From the NCBI GenBank assembly GCA_026413225.1, contig CM048552.1:201513553-201577552 (forward strand): DNA of 64,000 nucleotides, written 5' to 3'. The DNA comes from Otis tarda (lineage: Eukaryota > Chordata > Aves > Otidiformes > Otididae). This document shows, piece by piece, positions 25,535-39,030 of this stretch (the stretch's first letter is position 1; every line of letters begins with the position of its first letter). The position numbers and the translations under genes were made by a program. The notes beneath the pieces are model-generated. The model ran no database searches and was not told the origin of the DNA. It saw nothing but the letters and a program-made list of their open reading frames with translations.

Positions 25535-28500
25535 TTAAGCTTGCCAACAACAGACACATTCAAAACTAAGCAGAAACTGTTTGGATTCTTTCCAAGCATC
25601 ATGGCATGTCAGATTCTAAAGCCCTTACTCTGGCCACCACCACCTTCCCAACACACATCTGTAGTGATCAAAGCTACAGCAACAGTGAGAAAAGACTCAA
25701 AATAAACATTGTAATCTAGACTGCTGTACCGTAACTAGATGTTGCACCCTTGAACTAAACATTCTCCTCCTTTTCTCGTTGATTAGTTACTTGTCATTTT
25801 TAAATGTGACTTCAGAGTCTTTCAAACCAAGCCAGTTATGTCTAGAATCTCAAGCATAGTCCACTAACTTAGCATGATGAGTTCATATTCAATGCCTAGG
25901 GAGTTGTAATGAACTGGCTAGTGTTCCCAAACTTTCTGTGCGCAGAACACATTCTTAGATTATTTGATGGACTACTCCCCTCACCTCTGACAACTGAACA
26001 ATCTGTCCATGGTAATTTAAGTAACAAGTCACACTAAGGCAGTAATATGAAAGTGATGTGCAGCTGCTTTTCAACTTCATGTGAAAAGATGAGGACGGAC
26101 GGCTGGACTGTCCACTAACCCAATAGCCCTCTGCAGAACCTCATTACAAAACTTGCGGAGCTTAGATTTATCTGTTTTGAAAAAAAACTGGGAAGTACAT
26201 TCAGCACTGTCATTCACAGAAGTACTTAATTCAATGAAAATACGAAAGTGTAATGAATGATTACGTCACCTTTTGAGTATGTGATTAGCATGTTTTGCTA
26301 ATGAATAACAAATGCAGGCTATTCATAACAAGCATCAACATTATCTTGATGCCATTAAGCAACACTGCTCCAAGTACTACACGTGGACAAAAATAAAACT
26401 ACCATTACACACTGAGCACTGACTGAGCAGTAAAGCTTGTTATTGATTCATTTACAACTATTATCAATTAAAACTCATATTCAAATACTATTGTTATCAA
26501 TTAGAATCCAAGATATTATTAACTTGATACCATTCTTTCCTTACATTAATAACCCTTAAAGTTTTTTTTTTTTTTGATTACATAAAATGTCCATTTTCAT
26601 CTACTTCAGCAAAACCACAACATTTAAAGCTGCAGTATAAATTCTACTGGCAATCTGAGTTCAAAACCAGGTACTCCAACTCTCACCTCTGCTTTGTCCC
26701 CTTGTCTTTCACTGTGGTTTTGTATGCATCTTGGTGGATCAATGTGTATTTGTACTGAACTATCTATCAGGCTGTAAATTTTCCATCTTTTTGTTGGGAT
26801 TAAATAATAATTGTGCAGCAACTGCTCCCAGTTCACAGACTCTCTTATTTTAAAGCATATTCAAGTTTAAAGGCTGGTACTGTATTATTTTAGACACACT
26901 AAAAGGGATAAATACTTCAGATTTGGTCACCTCAACACTAGCATCTTTGTGAACACTGACATCTGACCTTGTCATTCTGCTCTCTACCAAATGAAAGGAA
27001 CCTAAACAAGCACTGTTAGGATGTAATTCATTTGATCAATTTAATGAACATACTGAAGGTGAGTCAAGCCTATTTTCTCGTTCAAGAAGGGAACCAAAGT
27101 TAACTAGGTCAAACACATTGACATGAGAAGAGATGAATCCCAAACTTTGTTTATGTATTTGCATGACCACAACATCCAAGAGCTCTGGTCATAAATTAAG
27201 ACCTCACTGTAGTTCAAACTGGATGAACAAAACAGTATTATTTTCTCCCTGCTCTAAGCAACTAATTGCTATGCCTAGAAACTTACTAATGAAACCCTTG
27301 ACTCCAATTAATAAAAATGTACTCCACTGAATTAGTAAGTGTTTTTAACATGCTCTTTGATGTTCAAAGAGTTGATATTTTCCCTCAAATACTAGATTTT
27401 GTAACTACTTCATCATGTCAAACAAGTGAGAATTAATAGATACAAATTCAGAAGATCATAAAAATAGGGCAATAGTCACTAGAATAATTACTTACGCAGA
27501 ATTATTTATCACATCCTAATATTTGAAGGAACTTTCTTTTATAAGATAGAAGGTATCACAAAGTGGCTTTCAAAAAAATTTGGTTTAAGATATGTATATT
27601 TTATCCTCTCTAAACACGCACACAAACAATTCCAGGTCAAAGAGTTACAGACACACTGTAGCAGGGTCACAAAATAGGCAGGAATGTTATCTGTACAAAA
27701 ATATAATAGTAAATAAAGTTCTACATTGTCTGCATGTGGCAACTACTGCAAGTTTTTCCTTGTATACGGGAAGCTCCCTGTCACTACAGTGTTGATTAAA
27801 ATGGTGTCACTGCCATGTTAGTTTCCACAATACAGCTCAATTAATACAGGTACTACCAAGCACATTGTGTCTCAGGTTGCATGTGTTTTCTAATATTCAG
27901 CTCCACTGAGAAACATGCCATGTGCAGCAAGATCTCTATTTCCTTTTTAGCCAGTTTATTTATAAAACAGGACACAACAACGTAAAGACTACCCTATACA
28001 TACTGACCTATACGTAAACCTTCATACTGGAGAACATTTTTTCACTTTTCTGACAGTTAATTTTGTAAAGGAATGAAAGCAGGTAAAGACAATACAGACG
28101 TAAAAACACTGCACAGTAATGCTTCACAGACTATGTTTAAATTACAGTACCAGCGTGTGCTACTCCTCCCCTCTATTTCTGATTTGTTATATTTGCTCAA
28201 CTCAGTTCTGGGAACAGTGGAAACTGGGAAAACACCACAGCACCCGTTACTACACCTTTGTTTATTTCCATTTACCTCCCATAAAAACCCCCATGTAATA
28301 CTATGAACTTATAAAATCTCTACCGAAGGTACACATTTTATAGCCTTTGTTTTTATACACTATTTGAGCGTAGAGTAAGAAACAGAAGGATAAAAGTTTT
28401 CTCATTGCATTACAGAACCAGCTCTGCAGTTAACTGCAGAAACACACTGAAACAACATTCACCAGCTTTTCCAAACATTTCTGAATATGAGATAGATGAA

Positions 28501-30243
28501 TGGACTATGGAAGGGGCAATTTTAAAAGCGCCTCCAGTTTTGAGCACAAGGACAGCATTATCAATTCTTCAAGATGACTGAAGCATACCACGCAAAGCAG
28601 AGTTAATATTCACATGGAGTTGTTAACACAGATCACTATTTTAGGCAGCAGCAGCTTCCAACTTTTTCCTAGCTTAAGTATCACTTGAGAACAGTCAGCA
28701 TGTTCCTTGCTTTACCAACTAAACTTCAAACAGTAGTCATCTTAGAGCTAAGAGCCACAGAAGAAAAGTCTCAAAGTAAGCAAGCTGATCACGTTAAAAC
28801 CATATTAAACATAAGGTTGGTTCTTTGTCCCCTCCCACTCAGCTCTGTGCTTCCTGACCTTCCATTTCCCCCACTTCTTCCCTCAAAACCTTTCTTTTCA
28901 ACCTTCCTCAGATCAGAGTCCTTACCTGTATCTCACCTGCTCCATATCCTGAGTTTGTGAGTGCTATATACTAAGAAACCACCCAAAACACATCACAGCA
29001 GATCAGTTCTTTTCCACAACTTTCAAATCATGCTCATCAACTTAAAAAATACAAAGCAGACAAACTCCCACTTACATGGATGAAACATTTAAATAAATCC
29101 TAGAACCACAGGAAGGAACATAGGTCTTCATTTTGTTCAATATCTGCAGCATGTGCACCAGGGTAACTTACTATAGACACTATGTATTTCTCATTATCAA
29201 TTTAAGTAAGGAAACAGGACGTTCTCCACAGGTAAAGATCTTTCCTTCTGTTTTGAATAGCAGTGCAGAAAAGGTCTAAATGGACCTAAGAACTCTGACG
29301 CCAACACTACATTATCTTTCTGTGCACCTAACAGATTTTTTCCATAGTAGCTAATTACATGCTCCAATCCTTACATTCAATATCTTCTATTTTACATGAT
29401 CTGAGCCATATCTTCATAAAGCTCAACATTTTGAAAAATATTAGCAAGTTATATCTTCACTGATATACATCAGTCATTATATTTAGTACAGTACCATCAA
29501 ATTAAACTTAAATTCTACTTACTCATTAACTAGAATCACAGCTCTATTGTGTGCGCAGAATAAAAGGAGTAAACAGTCTTGCAATTAAAATCAACGTCTC
29601 TAGGACAATCAAGGAGCATAAGACATTTTACTTCAGAAAATAAATTCTCAAATCCAACATCTCGCTATCTGACACTATTAATTATTGTTCATTTCTGTCT
29701 AGGTGAAGGAAACCCTTGTTCAATCAGACAAATGTTGCACAAACTGAGGAAATCAACTTAGACTATACCGTAAATGTAGGTCTATGGTAACACAGAACAT
29801 AGGCCTTAGAAAAACAAAGCTAAACCACCCAGAACATGCTAAATATTTGTTAGCAAACACGTCAATTCTGGCGTCAAGAAAAGTGATTGTTCCAAGCCAC
29901 ACCACCCTCATCCTCCACTATGAATTATGCAGAGAATCAAGCTGCCTCTCCCCACTCATTTCCAAGTTTTATACTCATATACAAATTATTTACATAATGA
30001 CAAGAATTACTTTAAAGAATTCATTTTATGCATGGAAAGAGCATTTCTGCAGTTACTAAGAATAAGAATCTTTCTAATGGAAAGAAATCTTTATTGGCAT
30101 TAAACACCATCACACGCCCAAAGATTTGTCAGATTCAATTTCTAACCTAATTTTAAAGAGTTGGTAGTTTGGGGGGCAGGCAGGCAGGTGTTGCTTGATT
30201 TGTTTGACTGTTGTTTTGGTTTGGCTTTTTTTTGTTTTGTTTT

Positions 30244-30265
30244 TAATAATAATAATAATAATAAA
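30244..30265. repeat. (AAT)6-7 microsatellite
   Basis: Perfect AAT triplets follow a T/G-rich stretch (30200-30243). Confidence 0.9.
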
Positions 30266-31869
30266 GTACAACAGAAGAGAAGCAGGAGAACTAGAGACAA
30301 AAAAAAAAAAAATCGTATCTGAAAATAACCTTTAGATGCTAATAGACTAACAAAACAGTCCTAAACCAGAGAACTGATCTGCCTTTGCACGAAGTGTGAC
30401 ACACCTTCACATCTGTACTCCAGCTGCTGCACTGAGAAGACATGAACTGTATTACTGAAAGTCATGTCAGAAATGAACTAACACACAAAGGACACTCAAA
30501 ATTATTTAAATCCTTTGAGAAAGGCTTATCTAAGAGGCCTTCAGTTCTGATATTCTGTAGTATTTATTGCAACCTACAGTGTCCTTGCTGGTAGGTACAC
30601 TTTTCAAGGTCTGTTGAGGACTTAATTCATATAACAATTCTCAGTCATTACAAAACAGGATTCTTTACTCCTCTTTTTTGTCTTTATTAGTACAAAGTCA
30701 CCTTATATACAGTGCATGTCTACTATGTCATTTGTAGTGATAACTTTCACAAGAAAGGATCTGCTCAGAAAAGATATTAATATAAACAGGTCAGAAATTG
30801 ACAGATTATTTTACTAAAATGTGTAACAGAAACATGCCATTAGGAAGGAAAGCAAAATAAGTGAATAGGTATTTTGATCGTCAGTACCAGATGAAGATGC
30901 TATATAAAATTTCTGCAACAGCTTGCTTTCTCTCCTTAATTTTAAATGGAAGAGATAAAGATACATCACCAAGGAGAGCAAATCTAAAGAAAAAACTGTC
31001 TCTGCAGCTATTTCAAGTAAAATTACTGGATTCATGTAACCTTACAGATACCCTCCAACATCACTGCTTAGCAAACACAGAGAAGACCCTCTTAAGATGC
31101 AACCATTTTGTCTTCTGTAACACTAAAGACAAGATTACACAAACATTTTTACATTATTAAGGGAAGGGCAGATGATTTTCAGAACTGAAGGGCAACAGAA
31201 TCCTTTATCACTTTCCTGTCCTTTTACCTCTGAGATTCTATCTCATTTCTCTCTCCCTAGTTAGCTCTTAAAAGGAGACAAAGAAAGCAAGAGGGAAATC
31301 AAATGCCTCTTTGCATGAACAGGAGCCAGGCAATTTTACGCCCCTTTCTATATACCCTATTTTTGGTTGCCTGAAGGTTTTGAAGTCAGAGAGGCTTGCC
31401 TAAGCATGCTGCCATAAAAGCTGCTATAGCCAGCTGCCTCAGTATCTAAAGGGGTTCCTAGCAATCCTGTTGAATAACCCTGAGGCTAACCACCATCAGG
31501 GAAAACAAAATATTAAGACAAAAAGATTCTTTAGGTTGTTTCCTTATTGCTCTAAGTAGGAAGTCTCAGAGGGCAGCTCAAACTGGTTGTTTGAGTGTTC
31601 AGACAGCGATCACTCCCAGATGGCCGTAACAGGATGAGATGACTCTAAGAAACCCTTAGATAGGACCTACTGGAAACGCACAGCTTTCTGCTGCAAAGAA
31701 TAAGTGAATCTGGTTTGCTTGCCATTAAAATCATTGACAAATATTTTTGATGTATACTTCAGACCTGACACTTCACACCTGAAATCGATCAACTGTTTAG
31801 ATGTGCTCAGTTTTTAGTCATACAAACAGTCTTAGGAACTACCTCTTCCCTCATTTGAGACTGCAGCTT

Positions 31870-31919
31870 AGGAAAACAAAACAAAACAAAACAAACAAAA
31901 CACCAAACCAAAAACCAAC
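31870..31919 (+). repeat. (AAAAC)n low-complexity repeat
   Basis: AAAAC units run into CAAAC/CCAAA words; it is A/C-only over most of its length. Confidence 0.8.
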
Positions 31920-32530
31920 AAACTGCCCAATTTCCTTTCTCTATTTGTATGTCTTTTCTATGTTTCTATGTTTTCTATGTTTCTTTTTTTTTTTTCCCCT
32001 TTTTCACTTTAATTTCCTGTATTACAGTTTTTTCCCATACCTTTTTGACTCCTCCTTGTGACCATGTCTCAGGAAGAGCTTTTTACTTTTACAGTTCAGA
32101 CAGACACTACGAGCTGCTGAGGTTGGAGGCAATTATTCTTGTCCCTGAAGACTCTGCAGATTGCCATGTAAAACAAAGAAGAAAATCTTCCAACAGCAAG
32201 TTGCTACCTGAGTCAGTACTTGTGAGCTACCTGCTCAGCCAACTCCAGGCAATCTTGCATACTCCATTTTTTGCCAGCAGATTATTCTTTTTCACCTCCC
32301 ACGCTTCAACCCCCCGGAGACAGATTTCCCAAGTCGCAATACACCAGAAGCAACAGATTTCTCGGCACCCAGATACAACACACTGTCTAAGGGCTATGCT
32401 TTGAAAAGTTATTTTTATTTATCCATTTAACCTGCAGTGGCAAAAGCAGAAGAAATTAAGCTACTTAGATTATATCATTTTAATGATAGCTACAATAATT
32501 AAATGCATAGTATACTTAAATATAATAGCT

Positions 32531-32571
32531 ATTATATATATATATATATTTTTTATTTTATTTTATTTTAT
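32531..32571. repeat. (TA)n followed by (TTTTA)4 microsatellite
   Basis: About nine TA units (32533-32549) abut four TTTTA units. Confidence 0.88.
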
Positions 32572-35500
32572 GTGACCTAAAAATGTTTTCAACCTGAGGA
32601 TTTTCCAGTTCCAGGTTCTCCATTTCCTCTTGCCAGTCACAAAGAGTTTGAAGAGCATCACTTTTAAAAGTATTTCAGAAGCCCACTGTTAAATAAATAA
32701 TGCAAAGTGAAACTAATTTTGAACTCACATTTCACTGCAAGTTTCAGAAGTTATTAAATGGAAATTTTAATTTGTTTTGTTTTATGATTAAGAGTTTGCG
32801 GAAGTAACAGAGAAATTTAAAGTCTGACAGTGAAATCATCAGCAGCAAAACAAACTCTACCTTCTTTCTAGAAACAAAAAAAATAAAGACCCATGTATTT
32901 TTTAAGAGGTCTTAAGTTTTAAATTTATTCATTAAATCAGTTTAATAAATACCAATACCTCACCTTTTATGTATTTAATTTTATTTGCTTTGAGTATCTT
33001 TTAGTATACAGGGAATTAAAAATAGCAATTACAAAATGTGTTAAGCACAGGACTGTATTTAAAAGCACATCACTTAAAGTACAAATTTTATTTAGGGACA
33101 TGTAACAGTTTAGTCTTTGCCAAAATTAGCAAATACCATGTTTTATCAATAAACATGGTAAAGTACTTAATTAGAAACCGTTCAACCCTACCCTTAGATG
33201 CAAAACAGATCACAACATAAAAATCACAGATCTCCAACTTTCACTAAATTTCAGCAGGAGAGTTATAGTAACAGTTGAAGTTTCCAATAAATTCTAAATA
33301 CCTAAAATTACCACCTTAACTTATATTAAGTTAAGTTCAAATTCGGAATCCCTGCAGTCTTCACTTGCTAGTTATGAAAATCAGCATTCAGCTTGGGGGA
33401 GCCGGGCGTGTGCTGCTGCAGCGGGAGAACATTACATTTACTTACTGGCATACAGTTTTAAAAAACATGTACGCTTAAAATACATGTCTAGCATTTAAAA
33501 TCACGCTTACTAGTAACAAGTAACTCTATACAATAAAGATACGAATATATCCTTACCACTTGAGATCAGAGTACAGGTCACACCAGAAGTTGGTTGCGTC
33601 TTTTTTAACGGCTAAGAAGATCATTATAATAGCTCCCCTTCCAGCATAGCGCCTCTCCACGAATAAATAGTTCAGCTTAGAGACTTCCTCAACTCAGACT
33701 TTATGCTTGAACAGTATGGGGTTTATTTTCCCTTTAGGAAGTGAGGCCAGCTCTTGTATTAAGAGCTCCCTTACAGTGTTTGCTGACCATTAGTCAGGAC
33801 TTCCCTATGACCCATCCCTTTCCTCTACTCCCTTTCAGGTCCAAATGCCACCATTATTAACTTCCAGCTTTTCCTTTTTTTTTTTGCCTGCAAAATTCAC
33901 AAACTGTTTTAGAAATTCCCTTGATGGTGCAGAAGTTTGGGGGTTTTTTTCCAACCAGTATTAGGTCACTTTGAACTCTTGGACAAACTGAGTTCCTTTA
34001 ATCTCTTCTACAAGATAGGCTTTCTACAGCCAAATGTCTTCTTATCACCACTCTACAGGCTACTGCCCACCAACCAGGAAGCCAAAACTGTTTTCAACTC
34101 TTCAATTCAAACAAGTGCAAGCTCTGAAAGTTGTTTAAATTCTGCCTGTTTGCTTGGGTTTGGTGCATTCAGTAGCTAGCATATAAAATCCCAGAGACAC
34201 AAAACTTATTTCTTTCATAACCTGTGTGAGGAAGACACACTGCTACTGATCCCAGAAGTGCCAGTGTGTACTATTACGCGTGAGTAATTTCAACAGCTGA
34301 GTTAACAGGACACAACTTTTCTAAATTTTAAGCAGTAAATTAGAGAACACAGTTAATGGAACAATATTCATCCCGATTCCACATCAACTTCTCACAAAAC
34401 AAGCCTTTATATAGGCCACCTGATATAAACCTGCGGGGACAAGCTGCATGAACTGCAAATGAACACACGGTTACAACATGGCTGCATCATAGGGACTCAC
34501 TGTCATGGCAAACTTCAGAATATATCCACTCTTGCCCTTCAAACTCAGTAGACTAGATTGTAATCTTAAAATCAGAAGATGTAAACCAGTACTGGCAGGC
34601 AAAAAAAGGAAGATATATCGAGAGAGGTATGAAACTCCCAATATCTTTTTCAATTAATATTCCTTCCTAGTCATCCACAATTAGCTTGCTAAAACCTAAC
34701 ACTGAGCTAATATAATCCCTTTGGTCTGCCCTGCTCCAGTAATTTTCAACATTGTTCTAAAATGTCAGATCTGTATTTAGTGATCTGAATCAATTGCTTC
34801 TAGTTACCACGTACTGAAAGCTTTTTAAAACAGATGGGGTTTCTTCACATAAGTTTTGTATTCAGAATTATGGAAGAAGGAACAAACCACTCTGCTCTTC
34901 AGGTCCCAGTTTCTTAGTTTTGAACTGAGAGGCCTGAATAAGCCAAAAAAAAGTAAACATTCACTTGGCCAGCGCTTTCTGAGCTGTGGTTTAACACTTT
35001 ATAGTTTCAGGTATTTACCCAGCAACTTCCTTCTAGAATTCACCACTCAAAGTTCAGTAGCAAACACGCACTGTTTAGTGTTATCTTTAACATTTATTCT
35101 GCAATCACTTTATATATCACTACACAGGTCATAATTTTAAACTTTATCTCAAAACCTTTTAAAAGTAAACTGTACATTAAAAAGAAATAAATCTGTTTCT
35201 AGATACCGTGACTAGTTCTATAAAATGGCACATCACAGCTTCTAGTCATGCTTCTCTGATACCTTGTTATCCTTTTAACACATTTTCAGAAATCTATTTC
35301 TTCAGGAAATGGTTACAAAATACTTATGTTCAAGTGAAAACTGAAAAGGACTGTTATGGATTTGACAATATCATGTTCTTCTCTACAAGACACCTACTTG
35401 TATTTTAGTGTAAATCAAGAACAAAATGTAACAGCGAAACAAGGGCAAAGAAGATGCTGCAGAAGACGGACAAGATACCCAGTAGATACCCAGTATGAAA

Positions 35501-35818
35501 GTGAGAAAGTGGATGAGGCCCTGATGTTGAGTGGATCTATTTCAGAGGCCCTACTTCTCCATGCTTCCTTTCTCCTCGTCTCTGACTTGACTATTTATAT
35601 TCCGAGCTTTTCAGGATTGCAGTCTTACTTGACTAACTAAATGGACCCCAATGGCAGCATCCTGTAATCCAGGAGTCTCTCTGCTAACTCACGTACTCTA
35701 CTACAGGGAACAGCTACTTGGACAGCAAGCACCATCCAAGCCGCCAAGTACCACCTTCTGTGCTGGAGCATGCACAGAGCTGGCTGGAAGCTGCTGCTGC
35801 CAACACTGCTTCCACATG

Positions 35819-37112
35819 AGAGAGGAGGGCCTGGAGGCACACTCCTGCTCACAGAGCAGGCCAGGAACTGCTCTCTGCTGATTTTGTCAACGCAATCAAC
35901 AGGGCAGGCAGTAGGCAGATGCTGGATTTGTCCCTTAAATACAGTGACTGCAGTGAAACCATATTACGCTATCAGTATACACAAGAGAAATTAATCTGCC
36001 GATGGAGTCACTCCGCTACAATTTACTTAGAAATTCATTGGTGATAAGGGACTTCAAGCCAATCGTTCTCCTGGATATCTTCATCAGATCCTAAGTATCT
36101 TATCTGAAAATCACTGTATATGTTGGAGTAATATATGTCCTGCAGGTGAAAGCTGCTGAAGAACAGTGTGCAGAAAAATAATGTCCATGAAAAATTAATT
36201 TGCATCCTACCCAGAACTGTGCAAGGATCCAATAAACTGCTTAATTACGGAAAACTTGTAGATATTTCATAAGACAATGAAACTCATTTAAATTTCTGCA
36301 CTTCCATAAAATTGAAGGGCATTACTCCACAACAATGCAGATCCGAAAACATGGTTTACCTGGCTCCATAACTGTGGAGCTGATAAAGTATTTTCAGTCA
36401 TGTGAGAAAGAAGAAAATCATTGTGAACCACTTCAGCACAGTCCTAGGGGTGATTAATTAGGGAGTGGCAGAGGAAAAGATGAAACATCAAAAGAAAGTC
36501 AATAGTGGAAGTCTAAAAGAGGAAACATGACTTGCAGAGGAATCTGGCAATCTGGTAATATCAACACCTCCCAAGGAGCCAAGCTTCATGAAGAGAAGCT
36601 GAAGTAGCCAAGGAAGGCGGCTGAAATCTGCAAGTTTACAAACCACAGGAAGAATTCTTGCAAAGAATGAAAAAAAAACCTGAGTTCACTAGACAGAAAT
36701 ATATTGCTCTGGGAGATTAAACTGGGAGGGAAACTCTAAAACGGTATGAAACCTCTCCTGCCCTCAGACAGAGAAGGAATACAGAGCACTTCAGCTCAGG
36801 TGGAAAAATTAACTCAATTGGTTGAGGAGAAAACTATCATAGAGGAACAAAACCACTTATCAGAGACACTAGGAACTGTAACAGAGACTAGCAACTGTAA
36901 TAGAAGGATACAGCTGCATTTGAAGATCTGCAGCTGAAGAACAACAAAAAGAACATAATGAAGGACAAGCCAAAAGCTGATATAAAATTTTCCCAATATA
37001 AGAACAGATTGTGTTTGGTTTTAAATCTGTACAAGTCAAAATGAAACTTTACATACTTGCAAAGGAAAAGCACAGTTCCTTCTATTAAGCATCTGAAAGG
37101 CATTGTAGGCAT
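35819..37112 (+). pseudogene. Candidate decayed retrocopy of a coiled-coil-type protein
   Basis: Plus-strand segments read like protein in changing frames: 35819-36041 (contains SADFVNAINRAGSRQMLDL), 36177-36269 (VHEKLICILPRTVQGSNKLL), 36284-36460 (YSTTMQIRKHGLPGSITVEL) and 36746-36937 (EKLTQLVEEKTIIEEQNHLS), then a shifted piece after about 36918 (EDLQLKNNKKNIMKDK). The last two are Lys/Glu/Leu-rich like a coiled coil. No splice sites separate them, which favours a frameshifted processed pseudogene. I do not know the parent, and part of the pattern could be chance. It lies in YAP1 intron 2, antisense to the gene. Confidence 0.28.
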
Positions 37113-37168
37113 TAATTTAGAAACAGAAAAACATCTTCAAAAGCTGCAAAGCAGTAAGTTTGACAGTA

Positions 37169-37183
37169 AATATATATATATAT
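37169..37183. repeat. (TA)7 microsatellite
   Basis: Short perfect TA repeat. A separate C-rich stretch and an 18-nt A tract follow at 37271-37302. Confidence 0.85.
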
Positions 37184-37284
37184 GCCAGCTGCATAGAAGG
37201 TATTCTCAATGCTAAAATTATTTTTAAAGTGTTGTGCAAGTCCTTCTTCTCTTTTGAAAATCTTGCCGCCTCCCCCCCGCCCAC

Positions 37285-37302
37285 AAAAAAAAAAAAAAAA
37301 AA
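37285..37302 (+). repeat. A18 tract
   Basis: Eighteen A residues follow a C-rich run (37271-37282) and precede a GAGAGAAAGG purine tail. Confidence 0.85.
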
Positions 37303-39030
37303 GAGAGAAAGGAAAAAAGTTCCCTCACTTTCACACTGGAAATTACTAGGTGAAACACTTTCACTTTACCGTAACTTGCAACAACCCTCAGTTTTGAACA
37401 GAAGGATTTTATAAAACTACGCAACAAATATCCCAAGACCCTACAAAAATGTGCATATATTCCATGTAAGGTGATAACATCGTTCTCAGCACAGAGAGAG
37501 TCAGCACTGACTTAGCAGTTTTGTGCACAAAGCTGCCCATTTGCTCCTTGCTCTCCTTGTTTTTGCTTTGCTGATCAAAGGAGTTGCCAAGTTTTTTCTT
37601 TACGATTACAAGGCAGGAAAAATGGCTCTCCTCAGAGAGGCCCCTTGTGAAGGTCACAAAGGTTAGCTCCACAAGCCCTGGAGTCTGCTCTGATGCTGAA
37701 GTGATTGGCTGGCTTCCCTGCAGTTACCCTGCATTTCCCCTCCTTCACAATAGTGCACTGGTTATGGAAACTAAATATGAAAGAACATGGTGGGGGAGGA
37801 CAGAATTTCTATGGAGACACAGTTGAAAACACTCACAAGTTCTACTTGTTTGAGCAGTCTGAAAATCTAGCATTCTAAAACACTTCATTTCTTCATGGAA
37901 AACTCAAAAATTTCAGCATGCACACCCTCCCCACCCCCTCACAACAAAAATTCAAAAGGAAAAGAAAAAAAAAAAGTTTGCTTTTTCTTAGCAAACACAT
38001 ACTGCTCTGCCTTGGTCTGGAAAAAGTTATTTCTTAAGATGTTTATTCGCCCCATCCCTGGATTTAATCAACTGGAATCCACAGGTCACACCCTCTTAAT
38101 GAAGACTGAAATGAAGCCTACTAATCAGGATTTAGATTTGTAGCACCTTCCAGCTCCTAAGCAGAATCACACTAGAGACATTTTTAGAATCTTACAGAAT
38201 ATAAGAAAGCTTATTTATAGGCATCAGAACTATAAATTACTTTCAGGTCCTAAAGACAAGTAATGAAGGGATCTTGGAATACCTAGTAAAACAATCATTA
38301 CAGTTCAGATGGTTGATTAAATACACTCCCGATTTTCTATGAATTCAAACCTCCCAATCCACAAGCAGCCACAACTATTTAGGTTTTTCCTTAAATATTA
38401 AAAAAAAAAAATCTAACCTACAGTGTATACACTCAAAGCTCTAGCCACTTCAAAGCATCTGCTCCTATGAAACAGATTCAGCATTGGTCTAAGTAGGAGA
38501 AAGTAGCATAAATTTTGTTCATTGAAGGAGCTTTTTGAGACTTAGTGTCTGGAAGCACAATTTCGCATCACCTTACAAATAAAACTTTGATTCTCAGCGT
38601 TACTGAAAAAGCTTTCTTGCCACCCTGAAAGTCAAGCAGGCTCTTTCCTCTCTCTATAACTCTAGGTGTCAAGTTCTGCCTCCAGTGCCATCACCCATGT
38701 GTTTGGACAGGTGAAGCTAATTAAAACAGCTATCAGTGCATTTGATACTGGCCCCACCTCTGCAGCTGGTTTGAATTCATTATGTTACTGGGAGCCAAAA
38801 GTACTTCCAGAAGCAGTCAAGTCATACAGCCCCACTAACTAGGTATTTCCATCTGTTTAAGTACTCTCAAGATTTAACAATATCCAGTAATAGAGAGGCT
38901 CATACTGCAGCCTGTTCTTCCTAGGAGGAGTCAACAGGCTTCATCTTCCTACCCAGTCACCTCTGTTCACAAAACATCTAGGAAAACAGACCCTCTGTAT
39001 TTGGAGACTGCAATAAATGACTGAATGCCA

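Noticed and set aside
30180..30265. CAGG repeats and AAT repeats considered as a structured array or CRISPR-like unit
   Set aside because: Simple short-unit microsatellites with no spacers; CRISPR is not expected in vertebrate DNA.
31801..32404. 86- and 151-codon overlapping plus-strand ORFs
   Set aside because: Start within an A/C repeat and a T-rich tract; phenylalanine-rich low-complexity translation with no coding signs.
36035..36232. 65-codon minus-strand ORF ending near a possible splice site
   Set aside because: On the YAP1 strand but unlike any YAP1 exon; lies over the plus-strand retrocopy candidate and is taken as its shadow.
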